From NCBI GenBank assembly GCA_964463985.1, contig CAYXEK010000021.1:1-42880 (forward strand): DNA of 42,880 nt, read 5' to 3'. How positions within the stretch are numbered: the stretch's first letter is position 1; each line of letters begins with the position of its first letter. The stretch comes from JAXGPF01 sp964463985 (GTDB lineage Bacteria > Verrucomicrobiota > Kiritimatiellia > JAAZAB01). A program made the translations under genes and the position numbers. The notes below the pieces were generated by a model, which made no database searches, had not been told where the DNA came from, and saw only the letters and a program-made list of their open reading frames with translations. This document shows, piece after piece, positions 1-8,431 of the stretch.

Positions 1-693
1 CCCCAGCCAGGGGATGGCGCCCAACACCGGCACCCGGTCCTCCACCCGCTTCGTGCCGGTGGTGACCATCCCGCCAACCACGGCGGTTGATCCGTTGCGG
101 ATCGAGATGTTGGGAGCGACGCGGCGGGTATGAAAGACCGGCTGGGCAATGGGGACCGTGCGTCTGCTCCCATCCGTTCCTTCGCAGGCGGCCGGATATT
201 CCTTCCATTCGGCCACCTCGACAATTTCCGCCGTCAATTGCATGTCAATCATGCCCCGCCGGGCATCAAATACAGGCGCAACATTCAGCGTGACGCCTAC
301 GTCGCGGTTCGTGAAATTGCAGGGAACGATTGCCAATACGCTGCTGACGACCGCGCCGTTGGTCACCGATTCGCGCCGGATTTCCGCGCCGGTTGGGTAA
401 ATTAATTCCTTGACGACCTTGATGGTTGTGTTCGTGCCGGACTTCACCCTGACCTTGGGCGCGCTCTGCAGGCTGGCCGCGCTGGAAAATGCCAGCGTCT
501 TAAAAATATCGGCGTCGCTGCCTGCGCTGCCGGCGGGCGCATTGGAACTGTCGAGTTGCCAGGCAATCCCGGCCGGAGACGGCGCCGTTGCGCTGACTTC
601 CACAAACCGGACCTCGACCTCAATTTCCGGCTCGGCAGCGCCGGCGAGGCCGGCCGCCATCAACCCGCAGAGCAGCAGATGCCGCACACGCAT
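1..693 (-). CDS. Secretin-like outer-membrane protein (C-terminal part off the window edge)
   Basis: Open frame of 231 codons with no stop, running off the left edge, so the 3' end is missing. The ATG at 691-693 is preceded by GGAGGAG, which fixes the start. Residues 1-20 form a signal peptide (LLLCGLMAAGLAGAA), followed directly by a region resembling the C-terminal homology domain of type II/III secretion secretins: FVEVS near residue 30, an internal VTLNVAPV stretch, and the family's closing signature with VVGGM and VPVLGAIPWLG near residues 205-231. The N-terminal N0-N3 domains of a full GspD are absent, so this is a short stand-alone secretin-like protein. Such proteins may form or line an outer-membrane pore; the partner system is not visible here. 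The secretin-domain call is firm, the transport role is inferred. Confidence 0.8.
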   Translation of the reverse strand, partial: MRVRHLLLCGLMAAGLAGAAEPEIEVEVRFVEVSATAPSPAGIAWQLDSSNAPAGSAGSDADIFKTLAFSSAASLQSAPKVRVKSGTNTTIKVVKELIYPTGAEIRRESVTNGAVVSSVLAIVPCNFTNRDVGVTLNVAPVFDARRGMIDMQLTAEIVEVAEWKEYPAACEGTDGSRRTVPIAQPVFHTRRVAPNISIRNGSTAVVGGMVTTGTKRVEDRVPVLGAIPWLG

Positions 694-777
694 ATTCTCC
701 TCCTTCAGCCTTCCTCAACACGGACTGAACCCGCCGATCGGCCGTGTCTACGCGCCTCTCTTGCGAACGGGCGCCGG

Positions 778-1065
778 TCATTCTGCCCGGGGCGTTTTTG
801 CAAAGAGACTGTATGAAGAATGCCGCCGCCTGGCGCGGAACTCCGTCTTGATGGCGGCGATCAGGCGTTTGAGTTCCGCCCGGCGTGCCGGATCGGCCGC
901 GGTTTTCAGTTCCAGCCGCAATGGCGCAAGCCGGGCCCGGGCTTGTTGCGCCAACCCGTCAGCGAAGGCGCCGCACCCGGGCGCCCAGAATCCCGTTCTG
1001 CCATCTTGTGCAGGCATCATCCCCTCCAAAACGAAACCGATCGCAAGTCCGCTGCGGGCAGCCAT
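778..1065 (-). CDS. Possible small protein overlapping the 3' end of the GH16 gene
   Basis: Frame ending at 778, with an ATG at 1063-1065 preceded by a weak AAGG. The same frame is open up to 1119. It encodes about 95 residues, the last 55 of which look like a real charged helical tail (LRLELKTAADPARRAELKRL, then a basic stretch and SLF). It overlaps the last ~100 bases of the neighbouring GH16 frame, whose own C-terminal ~45 residues look unlike protein. Either this is a separate small gene, or a frameshift near 1070-1110 split one longer protein. I do not recognise a function. The overlap and the quality of the tail are seen directly; the choice between the two models is open. Confidence 0.4.
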   Translation of the reverse strand: MAARSGLAIGFVLEGMMPAQDGRTGFWAPGCGAFADGLAQQARARLAPLRLELKTAADPARRAELKRLIAAIKTEFRARRRHSSYSLFAKTPRAE

Positions 1066-1870
1066 TGCCTTGTCCGGCGGCAATGCCGATGATGGTGCCG
1101 GGCGGCGGCAGCGGGGCATAGACGCGGACGTAATCCACGAGCATGGTCTTGGGCTCGGCCAAATAGTCGTATGCGCCCGGATTAGCTTCCATCGTGATTT
1201 TCAAATAGGCCGGCACCTGCATGACGCCGTTGCCGGCGGTGGTGCGCCAGGTTTCCGTGTCATCCACGTAAAAGACATACTCCGACTCCGTCCAGAGCAA
1301 TCCGACGGTGTGAAAGCCCGTGTACAGTCCAGGCATATTAGTCACGTCCCAGCTGGCGCCGTAAGTTCCCCAGTAAATAGCGTGATTGATCCAGCCCTTG
1401 GTGGAATGGATGGTTTCAAAAATGTCTATTTCGGAACCCGTGCTGCCGTTCGTGACCGCGTAGGGGTCGGCGCCGGACGGCATCAGCCAGAAGGCGCCCC
1501 AGCCGTCCGGAATCACCGGAAACGTCGTCCGGATTTCGAAATAACCGAACTTCCCTTCAAACAGGAACTGGCTGTCATAGGGCCAGTCTCTCCGCGTCCG
1601 GACGGCGCCGGCATAAATCGCGCCGTCATCCCGCCGCATGCGCAGCACCAGATGGTTGGCGCCGTCCAGATAGGCGTCCTGGTCCGACCACCACTGGTTT
1701 TCCCGGCGTTTCCACTCCGGCGCGTGTTCCCACTTGGTTCCATCCAGCGCCGCGCCGGTGAACTCGTCGGACCACACCAGGCGCCAGCCATCCGCCAGGG
1801 CCGGCGGCAAGGCCCGGACAATGGATGCGCACAGGATCAGCAGTAGAATGATAGGGATGGCCTGGCGCAT
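959..1870 (-). CDS. GH16 family glycoside hydrolase (laminarinase type), secreted
   Basis: 303 residues. The N-terminus is a signal peptide (IPIILLLILCASIVRA) and the ATG at 1868-1870 has AAGGA upstream. The mature protein is one GH16 jelly-roll domain from about residue 28 (WRLVWSDEF) to 253 (VDYVRVYA). The catalytic signature GSEIDIFE near residues 146-153 carries the nucleophile and acid/base glutamates. Family members cleave beta-1,3 or beta-1,3/1,4 glucans such as laminarin, or galactans; the exact substrate cannot be read from sequence. The last ~45 residues after PLPPP do not fit the domain and probably reflect read-through or a frameshift into the overlapping downstream frame. With the GH64-like protein at 32009-33802 it suggests beta-1,3-glucan use. 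Confidence 0.9.
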   Translation of the reverse strand: MRQAIPIILLLILCASIVRALPPALADGWRLVWSDEFTGAALDGTKWEHAPEWKRRENQWWSDQDAYLDGANHLVLRMRRDDGAIYAGAVRTRRDWPYDSQFLFEGKFGYFEIRTTFPVIPDGWGAFWLMPSGADPYAVTNGSTGSEIDIFETIHSTKGWINHAIYWGTYGASWDVTNMPGLYTGFHTVGLLWTESEYVFYVDDTETWRTTAGNGVMQVPAYLKITMEANPGAYDYLAEPKTMLVDYVRVYAPLPPPGTIIGIAAGQGNGCPQRTCDRFRFGGDDACTRWQNGILGARVRRLR

Positions 1871-2070
1871 ATTGATCCTTCTGCCCCTTGCCGGACCGCT
1901 CGGACCCGTTCAGGTTTTATGTAAGTCGCGCCTGGCGCCATCCAACGGCAGCGGGGCGCCCTGGATGCAAATCCTCAACGCAGGTTTTTGTATTTCTATC
2001 ACAGGCAGTAAGGTCAATGCAAATGATTTCACATTCATTCCGAACCGGAACGGCCAATCACAGATCAGGC

Positions 2071-2190
2071 GAGCCAATTTCAAAAGTCCTATCCAAAAGG
2101 TCGGGGTGTAACCCGACCCTCCAAAAACGGGTTGTTTTTCCATTTTGGAGGGACGATTTCCACGTCGTCCGAGACTTTTGAAATTGGCTC
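2071..2190. mobile_element. MITE-like 120-bp palindromic element, copy 1
   Basis: The element is bounded by perfect 18-bp terminal inverted repeats, GAGCCAATTTCAAAAGTC at the left and its complement at the right, and flanked by a 4-bp direct repeat AGGC (2067-2070 and 2191-2194) that looks like a target-site duplication. Inside are three more hairpins: GGTCGGG/CCCGACC, CCCTCCAAAA/TTTTGGAGGG and GGACGA/TCGTCC. It has no coding capacity. A second copy in the same orientation lies at 3195-3314. The rest of the 414-base gap 1871-2284 holds nothing I can identify. Confidence 0.8.
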
Positions 2191-2284
2191 AGGCTTTTAA
2201 ATTACAGATGCCGAACAGCCGACCGCGGCCGAACCAGAACCGGCAACCTACCGCCGCCAGCGCATAGTGCAGCCAGGTCCAACA

Positions 2285-2929
2285 TCATTCCGCCTGCAGC
2301 GCGGCAATGAAAGCGTCGGCCTGGGTGATGGAGGTCTCAATGTCGCGCACGAGCGTGTCCACATTCACCTGGACGCTTGCCAGTTCGCCGCTCAGGCCGG
2401 CGATCGCCCTGGCGTTCAGGTTGTGCTTCATGAACAGGACCTGGTCGCGCAGCGGGACCAGCGCCGGCTCCAGCTTGGATTCGGCCTGCCGCATGGCCTC
2501 GATCAGGTCCTCGTACTTCGCCTTCGTCGCATCATACTTCCGCTGACTTGATTTCCGCAGCGCATCACTGGCGTACTGCTTGATTTCCGAACGCCATTCC
2601 TTGAACAACGCATTCGAAACATCCTCGACGGCCTGGATGCGGCTGCGCACATCGGCGGCCCTGGCTTCGCTTTTCTGAAGGGTCGCATTGAGCCGGTTGT
2701 ACTCCTGCTCCAGGTCGCCGCCCTGGAAGTTGACAATGCTCTTGAACTGATCCATGGCCGAGACAAACTGCTTTTTCGCTTCATCCTGGGAGTCGCGCGC
2801 CGCCTTGACGCGGTCAACCATGATTTCGCGCTTGTGCACCCCCAGTTTTTCCATGGCGCCATAGTAGATGGTGCTGCAACCGCTGAGACAGATCAGGATG
2901 GCGGCCAAAATGGTTTGGAGAAACTTCAT
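2285..2929 (-). CDS. DUF2959 family lipoprotein
   Basis: 214 residues. AGGAG sits directly against an upstream in-frame ATG (2935) but six bases before the ATG at 2927-2929, so the latter is the likely start. The N-terminus is a lipoprotein signal peptide ending in the lipobox LSGC, predicting lipid attachment at Cys-17 and export to an envelope membrane. The rest is almost entirely charged alpha-helix with coiled-coil character, with the conserved early stretch YYGAMEKLGVHKR and a long run of Lys/Asp/Glu residues matching the DUF2959 family. Function of the family is unknown. The gene stands alone, with MITE-like elements on both sides. Confidence 0.85.
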   Translation of the reverse strand: MKFLQTILAAILICLSGCSTIYYGAMEKLGVHKREIMVDRVKAARDSQDEAKKQFVSAMDQFKSIVNFQGGDLEQEYNRLNATLQKSEARAADVRSRIQAVEDVSNALFKEWRSEIKQYASDALRKSSQRKYDATKAKYEDLIEAMRQAESKLEPALVPLRDQVLFMKHNLNARAIAGLSGELASVQVNVDTLVRDIETSITQADAFIAALQAE

Positions 2930-2978
2930 ACGCATCTCCTGTGATATTATTGCCTTAAGTTTGCCATGCTCCGTCAGG

Positions 2979-3008
2979 ATAATAGACCATGTCCCACGAA
3001 CAATTCAA
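2979..3008 (-). promoter_or_regulatory. Candidate sigma70-type promoter for the DUF2959 gene
   Basis: Read on the minus strand: TTGAAT (3003-3008), an 18-base spacer, and TATTAT (2979-2984), about 50 bases before the chosen start codon. The hexamers are close to consensus, but the assignment is by eye only. Confidence 0.4.
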
Positions 3009-3194
3009 TCATATTTGCCGGCATTTGACCAACGCAGTACTTCTGGACTGATATCAATTTTCTCGCAAAACGCAGCGATTCCGGCAATTCATTAATCTGG
3101 CCGTTGCACCTGAACACGGATACTGTGCCCGGCCCGGCCATCAATCGCCGCTTGACTACGGGAAAAATTGTGCTAAACAATTCGCGTAACGATG

Positions 3195-3314
3195 GAGCCA
3201 ATTTCAAAAGTCCGGACAAAAAGGTCGGGGTGTAACCCGACCCTCCAAAAATGGGGTGATTTTGCATTTTGGAGGGACGACTTCCACGTCGTCCGAGACT
3301 TTTGAAAATTGCTC
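3195..3314. mobile_element. MITE-like 120-bp palindromic element, copy 2
   Basis: Same length, orientation and internal hairpins as the element at 2071-2190. The left terminal repeat is identical; the right one (GACTTTTGAAAATTGCTC) has two mismatches. It is flanked by its own 4-bp direct repeat GATG (3191-3194 and 3315-3318), different from that of copy 1, which supports independent insertion. The remainder of the gap 2930-3402 contains the candidate promoter for the upstream gene and nothing else recognised. Confidence 0.8.
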
Positions 3315-3402
3315 GATGGCATAATACCGCACTGGACCGACAGACATCCGGTTTCAGCATCTCTCAAATATTTGATCAACCCGGCATCGTAAAAGGAGAA
3401 AG

Positions 3403-4158
3403 ATGACCCGCATCCCGATCGCATTGCAGCTTTATTCCGTCCGCGAAGATTGCGCCCGCGACCTGGCCGGCACCCTCAAGGAAATCGCGGGCATGGGTTA
3501 TACCGGGGTGGAATTCGCGGGATGGCACAACCACGACGCCGCCGATTTGAAACAAATGCTGGCGGATAACGGGCTGCGGCCGGCCGGCGCCCATATCCCT
3601 TTAGCCCAGTTCGAGCCGGCCAAATGGGAGGCCAATGCCGATTTCAACCAGGCCCTGGGCAACCAGTACCTGGTCGTCCCCGGCATCCCGGCGGAGCGCC
3701 GCCAGACCCTCGACGACTGGCGGCGCCTGGCGGATTTCTTCAACGGCGTGGCTGAAAAGGCGGCGCAGCGCAACCTGCGCATCGGCTACCACAATCACTG
3801 GATGGAGTTCGAACTGCTGGAAGGCCGGCGGCCCTGGGATGTCTTCTTTGACGCCACCCGCCGGGACGTCATCATGCAGTTCGACACCGGCAACGCCCTG
3901 CGCGGCGGCGGGCTGGCCGCCGACTACCTGCGGCGCTATGCCGGCCGGGCGGAAACCGTGCATCTCAAGGAATATTCCGCCGCCAACCCCAAAGCCCTGA
4001 TCGGCGAAGGCGATGTCCCCTGGCCCGCCGTCTTTGAGTTGTGCGAAACCATCGGCGGCACGCAATGGTACATTGTGGAGGAGGAATACCGCCCCTACCC
4101 GCCCATGGAAAGCGTCCGACGCTCCCTGGAAGCATTGCGCCGCATGGGAAAATTTTAA
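3403..4158 (+). CDS. Sugar phosphate isomerase/epimerase (AP endonuclease-2-like TIM barrel)
   Basis: 251 residues, start fixed by AAGGAG five bases before the ATG. The sequence fits the xylose-isomerase-like TIM barrel family: IALQLYSVRED at the first strand, GYTGVEFAGWHNH, IGYHNHWMEF near residue 127, MQFDTGNALRGG with the metal-binding Asp, TVHLKEY, and WYIVEEEYRPYPPMES at the C-terminus. Members isomerise or epimerise sugars or inositols using a divalent metal in the cytoplasm. The next gene, a Gfo/Idh/MocA dehydrogenase, starts 13 bases downstream, a pairing typical of sugar or inositol catabolism. Substrate not determinable. Confidence 0.88.
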   Translation: MTRIPIALQLYSVREDCARDLAGTLKEIAGMGYTGVEFAGWHNHDAADLKQMLADNGLRPAGAHIPLAQFEPAKWEANADFNQALGNQYLVVPGIPAERRQTLDDWRRLADFFNGVAEKAAQRNLRIGYHNHWMEFELLEGRRPWDVFFDATRRDVIMQFDTGNALRGGGLAADYLRRYAGRAETVHLKEYSAANPKALIGEGDVPWPAVFELCETIGGTQWYIVEEEYRPYPPMESVRRSLEALRRMGKF

Positions 4159-4171
4159 CAATGGAGCAAGA

Positions 4172-5245
4172 ATGAAAAAACCAGCCTCGGTATCTCAAAC
4201 CATCAACGTCGGCATCATCGGCGCGGGAGCCATTGCCGTAGACCATGCCAACGGCGTCAAGGCTTACGGCGGAGCGCGGGTGGCGGCCATAGCCGACAGC
4301 AGCGCCGCACGCTGCCGCGCCATGGCGGATCAATTCCAGATTCCCAGGATTTACACCGACCTCCGGAAGCTGATCGCCGACCCGGAAATTGACGCCGTGA
4401 TCGTGGGGCTGCCGAATTACCTCCACCTGCCGGTCAGCCTGGCGGCGCTTTCCGCCGGCAAGCACGTGCTGCTGGAAAAACCCATGGCGCTGAATTACAG
4501 CGAGGCGCGGCGGATTGCCGAGTCCGCGCGCAAACACAAACGCATCCTGATGCCGGCGATGAACATGCGGTTCAACCGGAAAATCCAGACCATAAAAGCG
4601 CTGGCGAAACGCGGCGAATTCGGCGAGGTTTATCAGGCCAAGGCATATTGGCTGCGGCGCAGCGGCTGCCCCCGATTCGGCACCTGGTTCGGGCAAAAGC
4701 AATTCGCCGGCGGCGGCGCGATCCTGGACATCGGCGTGCATGCCCTGGACGCGGCGCTGTACCTGCTGGATAACTGGCGGCCATTGGCCGTTTCCGGCGC
4801 GGTTTATTCCAAGTTCGGCCCGCGCGGGCTGGGCGAAGGCCGTTGGGGCAAAAGCGACATCGGCAAAAACCGGTTCGACGTGGACGATTCCGGCATCGCC
4901 TTCATCCGGCTGGCCGGCGGCGTGACGCTGACCCTGGAAGCCAGTTGGGCGCGGCATGCCGAGCAGGACAACAAAAACGGACTGGAACTGTTCGGCACGG
5001 AAGCGGGCGCCGAAGCCTTTGCCGCGAAAGTTTTCCGCTACGGCAAAAAACCGGGAGAATACGAGGTGATCGAGCCGCAAAACGTTCAGCTGCGCCATCC
5101 GACGGCCAGCCGCCAGGGGCATTGGCTGGATGTGATCCTGGGCCGGGACAAGCCGGATGTCACCATGGAACAGGCGTTGGTGGTCCAGAAGATCCTGGAT
5201 GCCATTTATAAATCAGCCAAAACCGGCCGGGAGGTGCGTTTATGA
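4172..5245 (+). CDS. Gfo/Idh/MocA family NAD(P)-dependent oxidoreductase
   Basis: 357 residues. The start is the ATG at 4172 with GGAGCAAG just upstream; longer in-frame starts would run into the preceding gene. A Rossmann fold opens the protein (VGIIGAGAIAVDHANG), followed by the family signature EKPMALN near residue 103, and a C-terminal alpha/beta domain with GGAILDIGVHALDAALYL carrying the catalytic region. Such enzymes oxidise or reduce a sugar hydroxyl with NAD(P)H. The stop codon overlaps the next start (ATGA), so translation of the following barrel protein is probably coupled. Confidence 0.9.
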   Translation: MKKPASVSQTINVGIIGAGAIAVDHANGVKAYGGARVAAIADSSAARCRAMADQFQIPRIYTDLRKLIADPEIDAVIVGLPNYLHLPVSLAALSAGKHVLLEKPMALNYSEARRIAESARKHKRILMPAMNMRFNRKIQTIKALAKRGEFGEVYQAKAYWLRRSGCPRFGTWFGQKQFAGGGAILDIGVHALDAALYLLDNWRPLAVSGAVYSKFGPRGLGEGRWGKSDIGKNRFDVDDSGIAFIRLAGGVTLTLEASWARHAEQDNKNGLELFGTEAGAEAFAAKVFRYGKKPGEYEVIEPQNVQLRHPTASRQGHWLDVILGRDKPDVTMEQALVVQKILDAIYKSAKTGREVRL

Positions 5246-6144
5246 ATCAGCGTGCAATCTCATGCGGATGCTTGTTTGGCCTGCTGGCGCTCTGCGGCGC
5301 CGGTCGGGCGGCGGAAATCGCAGCGGATTTATCAGTCACGAATTTCCCCGCGGACCCGTACGCGTTTGCCACGTACACGTACATCGGCGAAGCCGACCTG
5401 AAAAAATCGGACACCGGCCAGGCCGATTCGCGCGCGCGCCTGCATGAGTGGGAAGCCCTGGCCGCGCTGCCGTATTGGAGTTCCGGCGCGCACACCCTGC
5501 TGGCGGGCGCGGGCGTGAAATACAACCGTTTTGAATTCATCAACGTGGATTTGGACGACGAAAACGTCTATGCCCTGCGCCTGCCGTTGGATTACATTCA
5601 CGATGCCGGCGAAGACTGGATGTTCTGGGGCAACGTCACCCCCGGCCTGTTCAGCGATCTGGAAGGACTGAACCGCGACGATTACAAGACGCAGTTGCAC
5701 GGCATGGCCGTTTACCGCTGGCTGCCGCAGTTGCACCTCGCCGCCGGCCTGGCTTACGACAGCGCCTTCGGCGACGACGACCTGTATCCTCTGGGCGGGT
5801 TGATCTGGCGCGCCCATGCCCAATGGCTGGTCAGCCTGATCCTGCCCGCCCCCGCCGTCGCCTGGCGCCCCTGCCAGAAGCTGCTGGTATACGCCGATGC
5901 CCGGCCGGCGGGCGACAAGTGGAACGTGCGTGTGGACGGCGAGCCTGGTGATTATGACTTCAAGCTGGAATGCTGGCGCATAGGCGCCGGATTCGAATAC
6001 AACCTTTTCGGCGCCTTATGGATGCACCTGGGCGGCGGCATGGAGATAGACCGCCAGTACGAAGTCAGCAACAGCGCCGGCGAATTGTACAAGTCCGAGG
6101 TGGATGACTCCTGGTTCTGCCGCGCCGGCGTCCTCTGCCGTTGA
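5242..6144 (+). CDS. DUF6268-like outer-membrane beta-barrel protein
   Basis: 300 residues beginning with a signal peptide (LFGLLALCGAGRAA). The rest alternates hydrophobic and polar residues with many aromatic girdles (YAFATYTYIGEADL, YDFKLECWRIGAGFEYNLFG), the pattern of amphipathic beta strands in an outer-membrane barrel. Overall it resembles DUF6268 family proteins; I am less sure of the family name than of the barrel nature. It overlaps the dehydrogenase stop by four bases. A barrel in a sugar catabolic operon could serve as a porin, but that is inference. Confidence 0.65.
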   Translation: MNQRAISCGCLFGLLALCGAGRAAEIAADLSVTNFPADPYAFATYTYIGEADLKKSDTGQADSRARLHEWEALAALPYWSSGAHTLLAGAGVKYNRFEFINVDLDDENVYALRLPLDYIHDAGEDWMFWGNVTPGLFSDLEGLNRDDYKTQLHGMAVYRWLPQLHLAAGLAYDSAFGDDDLYPLGGLIWRAHAQWLVSLILPAPAVAWRPCQKLLVYADARPAGDKWNVRVDGEPGDYDFKLECWRIGAGFEYNLFGALWMHLGGGMEIDRQYEVSNSAGELYKSEVDDSWFCRAGVLCR

Positions 6145-6178
6145 CGGCATGCCGGCGCGCCGCATCTCGGGATCGGCG

Positions 6179-8356
6179 TTACTTTTCCGGCTGCCATTCC
6201 GCCTGAAATACGTGGCGCCCGGGCGGCACACGCCGGCGTATCGCGCAATGGCGTTCCGGTGAAAATCGGAATCCCGGCTCAAGATATGCCGGGCGCATTC
6301 CCGGCGGCACGGGCAGCCGGATTTCAGCGGATATGCCCGGCGGCAAATCCGCTTCCAGCGCGAAGGAATTTTCCGACTGTGCAAAGTTCACGCCGACCGG
6401 CCCCCGGATCGTGGGAGTGCGCAACCGCGCGGTTGGCAGGGTTCCGGGCTGCGGGGCGATCAGGATGCGGGCGAATCCCGGAGATAATGGCCGCACCCCC
6501 ATCAAGCGCCGGGCGATTAAATAGGCCGGCGTGGCGCCCCACACATGCGTCCATGACTGATTGGGCTTCAAGGCATCGTTCCAGCATTCCATGGTCATGG
6601 TGGCGCCCTGGCGCAGCATGCCCGCCCAACTGCGATCGCCGTCCGCCTCCATCAATTCAATCGCCTGGCCGGCGGCATTGCCGCGCCACAAGGCTTCCAG
6701 GAGGAAGAAGGCCCCCCACAAACCGCAGCGCATGCCGCGGGATTTGAGGAAATCCACGATCCCGGGGATATGCCTGTCCCGGGCCAAGCCCAGCGCCAGG
6801 GGCAACGCATTGGCATGGAGCGAGTGGTGGCGGCTGCCTTCGCTGTCAACGAACAACCCGCGCCCGTCATCGAACAACACCCGGTACATGGCGCGCCCTA
6901 CGCGGAGCTGTTCCGCGCGGATTGCGCGGGCTTGCTTAGTCCGCTCCAGCGCATCCGCCATGCCGGCCAGGCATCCCAGGGCGCGCCAGTGAAAAATATT
7001 GGCCGACAGGTTCACCCTCCCGATTTCATAATCGTCGCGCAGAACGGCCGGCCAATCAACCAGATCGCGAAAGATTGCGTCACGGTTATGCAGCTTGTCG
7101 AACAAGGGATGCGGGCGGGATATTTCGCCGGTGGCCAGCAATCCATCGGGGCGTTTCAAATCCCAGAGCGCCATGGGATACAGCGCGTCGAAATGCTGCC
7201 GCAGAAAATCCCTGTCGGCAGTGTGCCGGTAATCCGTCCAGGCCATGGCCGGCAGAGCCAGGGCCCATTCGTAACACCAGCAGCCATCCGACAGCAGCCG
7301 GAGCAGCGTGGTGCGCCCCATGGAATAATCGCAATCCACCGCGCCGTGCGCCAACTGCGCCAGCCAGGCGTCGCCGGCATAAGCCAGACGCTCGCGGTCG
7401 CCGTCAATGTATATCCCGAAACAACTGGCGGCTTTCAGCGTGTGTTTGCACAAGTTCCAGATTTGGTTCAAGTTTTCATCCGGCGAACTGAAGGCCGATG
7501 CCTGGCCGTCGAAACGGTAGTGCGCAACGGTGCGCTCGACATCGCACGGACGCAGGCGATCCGGGACGCCGGCCAGTTCCACGTAACGAAACGGCATGAA
7601 TTCGCCGGTATGCGCAGGGCATGGAATAGTCCTGGCGGCAGCGCAATTGTAGTTTTTCGGCTGGTAGGCATCCCCGAACTCCGGCTTGGGCAATTTGAGC
7701 CGGTAGCGGCGCCGTCCCGGCGCAATTTCCAGTTCCAGTTCGCGGAAACGCCGGCTGCAGGCGGGCGAACGCGGCGGCGGCGCGCAAACGGCCAGGCCGG
7801 CGGGCGATTGCACCTCTCCCATCCGCACGGTGACGGTATGGGGCACGTCAGCCTGAATGCTCAACTCCAGTGTTCCGAAGGCGTCCTGTCCGAAATCGAA
7901 AAACCACCTGCCGCCGTTGATTTTCTCGCAGACGGCCGGCCGGCGGCGGTCTTCCGTGACCATGGCCTGCGCCGCTTCCAGGTAATCTCCCGGTTGCAGA
8001 CTCCAGGTGCTGAAAAACGCTATCGCGGAATAAGCATAGGCTTGGCCGGCGGCGCCGGCAAAACCTGCCTGCCAGTAATAAACGGTAAAAGGACGCAAGG
8101 CCGCTCCGGCATACCTGACCGGATCAAGCGGCGCAGGCATGGGCCCGCTGTCCCACATGTCCGCCGATCCCGCCATCAGGCGCGCGGCGTCGGTCCCCAC
8201 CATGATCCGGCATTGCGCCGGCGGGACACCCAGCCTATCGGCCAGGCGCCAGCAGAAAACCGGCCGGGAATTATTGATGACCGGGCCGGTCAGCGGATTG
8301 TGAAAATCGCACCTCAAGTCCGCGGGTGGCGCCGGCGCTTTGGTCTTGCAATGCAT
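6179..8356 (-). CDS. GH78-like alpha-L-rhamnosidase
   Basis: 725 residues. The ATG at 8354-8356 has GAAGGA ten bases upstream; an in-frame TTG 39 bases earlier is less likely. Domain order fits GH78: an N-terminal fibronectin-like domain (NPLTGPVINNSRPVFCWRL), a jelly-roll middle, and an (alpha/alpha)6 barrel with the signature DGDRERLAYAGDAW near residue 330, where the family has catalytic carboxylates. A C-terminal strand domain contains the late stretch SWTHVWGATPAYLIARRL. No signal peptide is visible, so the enzyme may act in the cytoplasm on imported oligosaccharides. It lies 75 bases downstream of a dehydrogenase on the same strand, probably one operon. The family also contains enzymes with other specificities. 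Confidence 0.85.
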   Translation of the reverse strand: MHCKTKAPAPPADLRCDFHNPLTGPVINNSRPVFCWRLADRLGVPPAQCRIMVGTDAARLMAGSADMWDSGPMPAPLDPVRYAGAALRPFTVYYWQAGFAGAAGQAYAYSAIAFFSTWSLQPGDYLEAAQAMVTEDRRRPAVCEKINGGRWFFDFGQDAFGTLELSIQADVPHTVTVRMGEVQSPAGLAVCAPPPRSPACSRRFRELELEIAPGRRRYRLKLPKPEFGDAYQPKNYNCAAARTIPCPAHTGEFMPFRYVELAGVPDRLRPCDVERTVAHYRFDGQASAFSSPDENLNQIWNLCKHTLKAASCFGIYIDGDRERLAYAGDAWLAQLAHGAVDCDYSMGRTTLLRLLSDGCWCYEWALALPAMAWTDYRHTADRDFLRQHFDALYPMALWDLKRPDGLLATGEISRPHPLFDKLHNRDAIFRDLVDWPAVLRDDYEIGRVNLSANIFHWRALGCLAGMADALERTKQARAIRAEQLRVGRAMYRVLFDDGRGLFVDSEGSRHHSLHANALPLALGLARDRHIPGIVDFLKSRGMRCGLWGAFFLLEALWRGNAAGQAIELMEADGDRSWAGMLRQGATMTMECWNDALKPNQSWTHVWGATPAYLIARRLMGVRPLSPGFARILIAPQPGTLPTARLRTPTIRGPVGVNFAQSENSFALEADLPPGISAEIRLPVPPGMRPAYLEPGFRFSPERHCAIRRRVPPGRHVFQAEWQPEK

Positions 8357-8431
8357 ACGACCCGAATCCTTCAAGGGATTTTCCGGCGGCGGCAAAGTAT
8401 TCCGGCATCCGTCTTCATCAATTTACCGGCA

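Noticed and set aside
410..1846. A 478-codon open frame on the + strand
   Set aside because: Antisense to the secretin-like and GH16 genes; low-complexity Arg/Pro/Ala-rich translation with no motif.
2974..3424. Short minus-strand frames across the second MITE-like element
   Set aside because: They read through the element's hairpins and show no family similarity.
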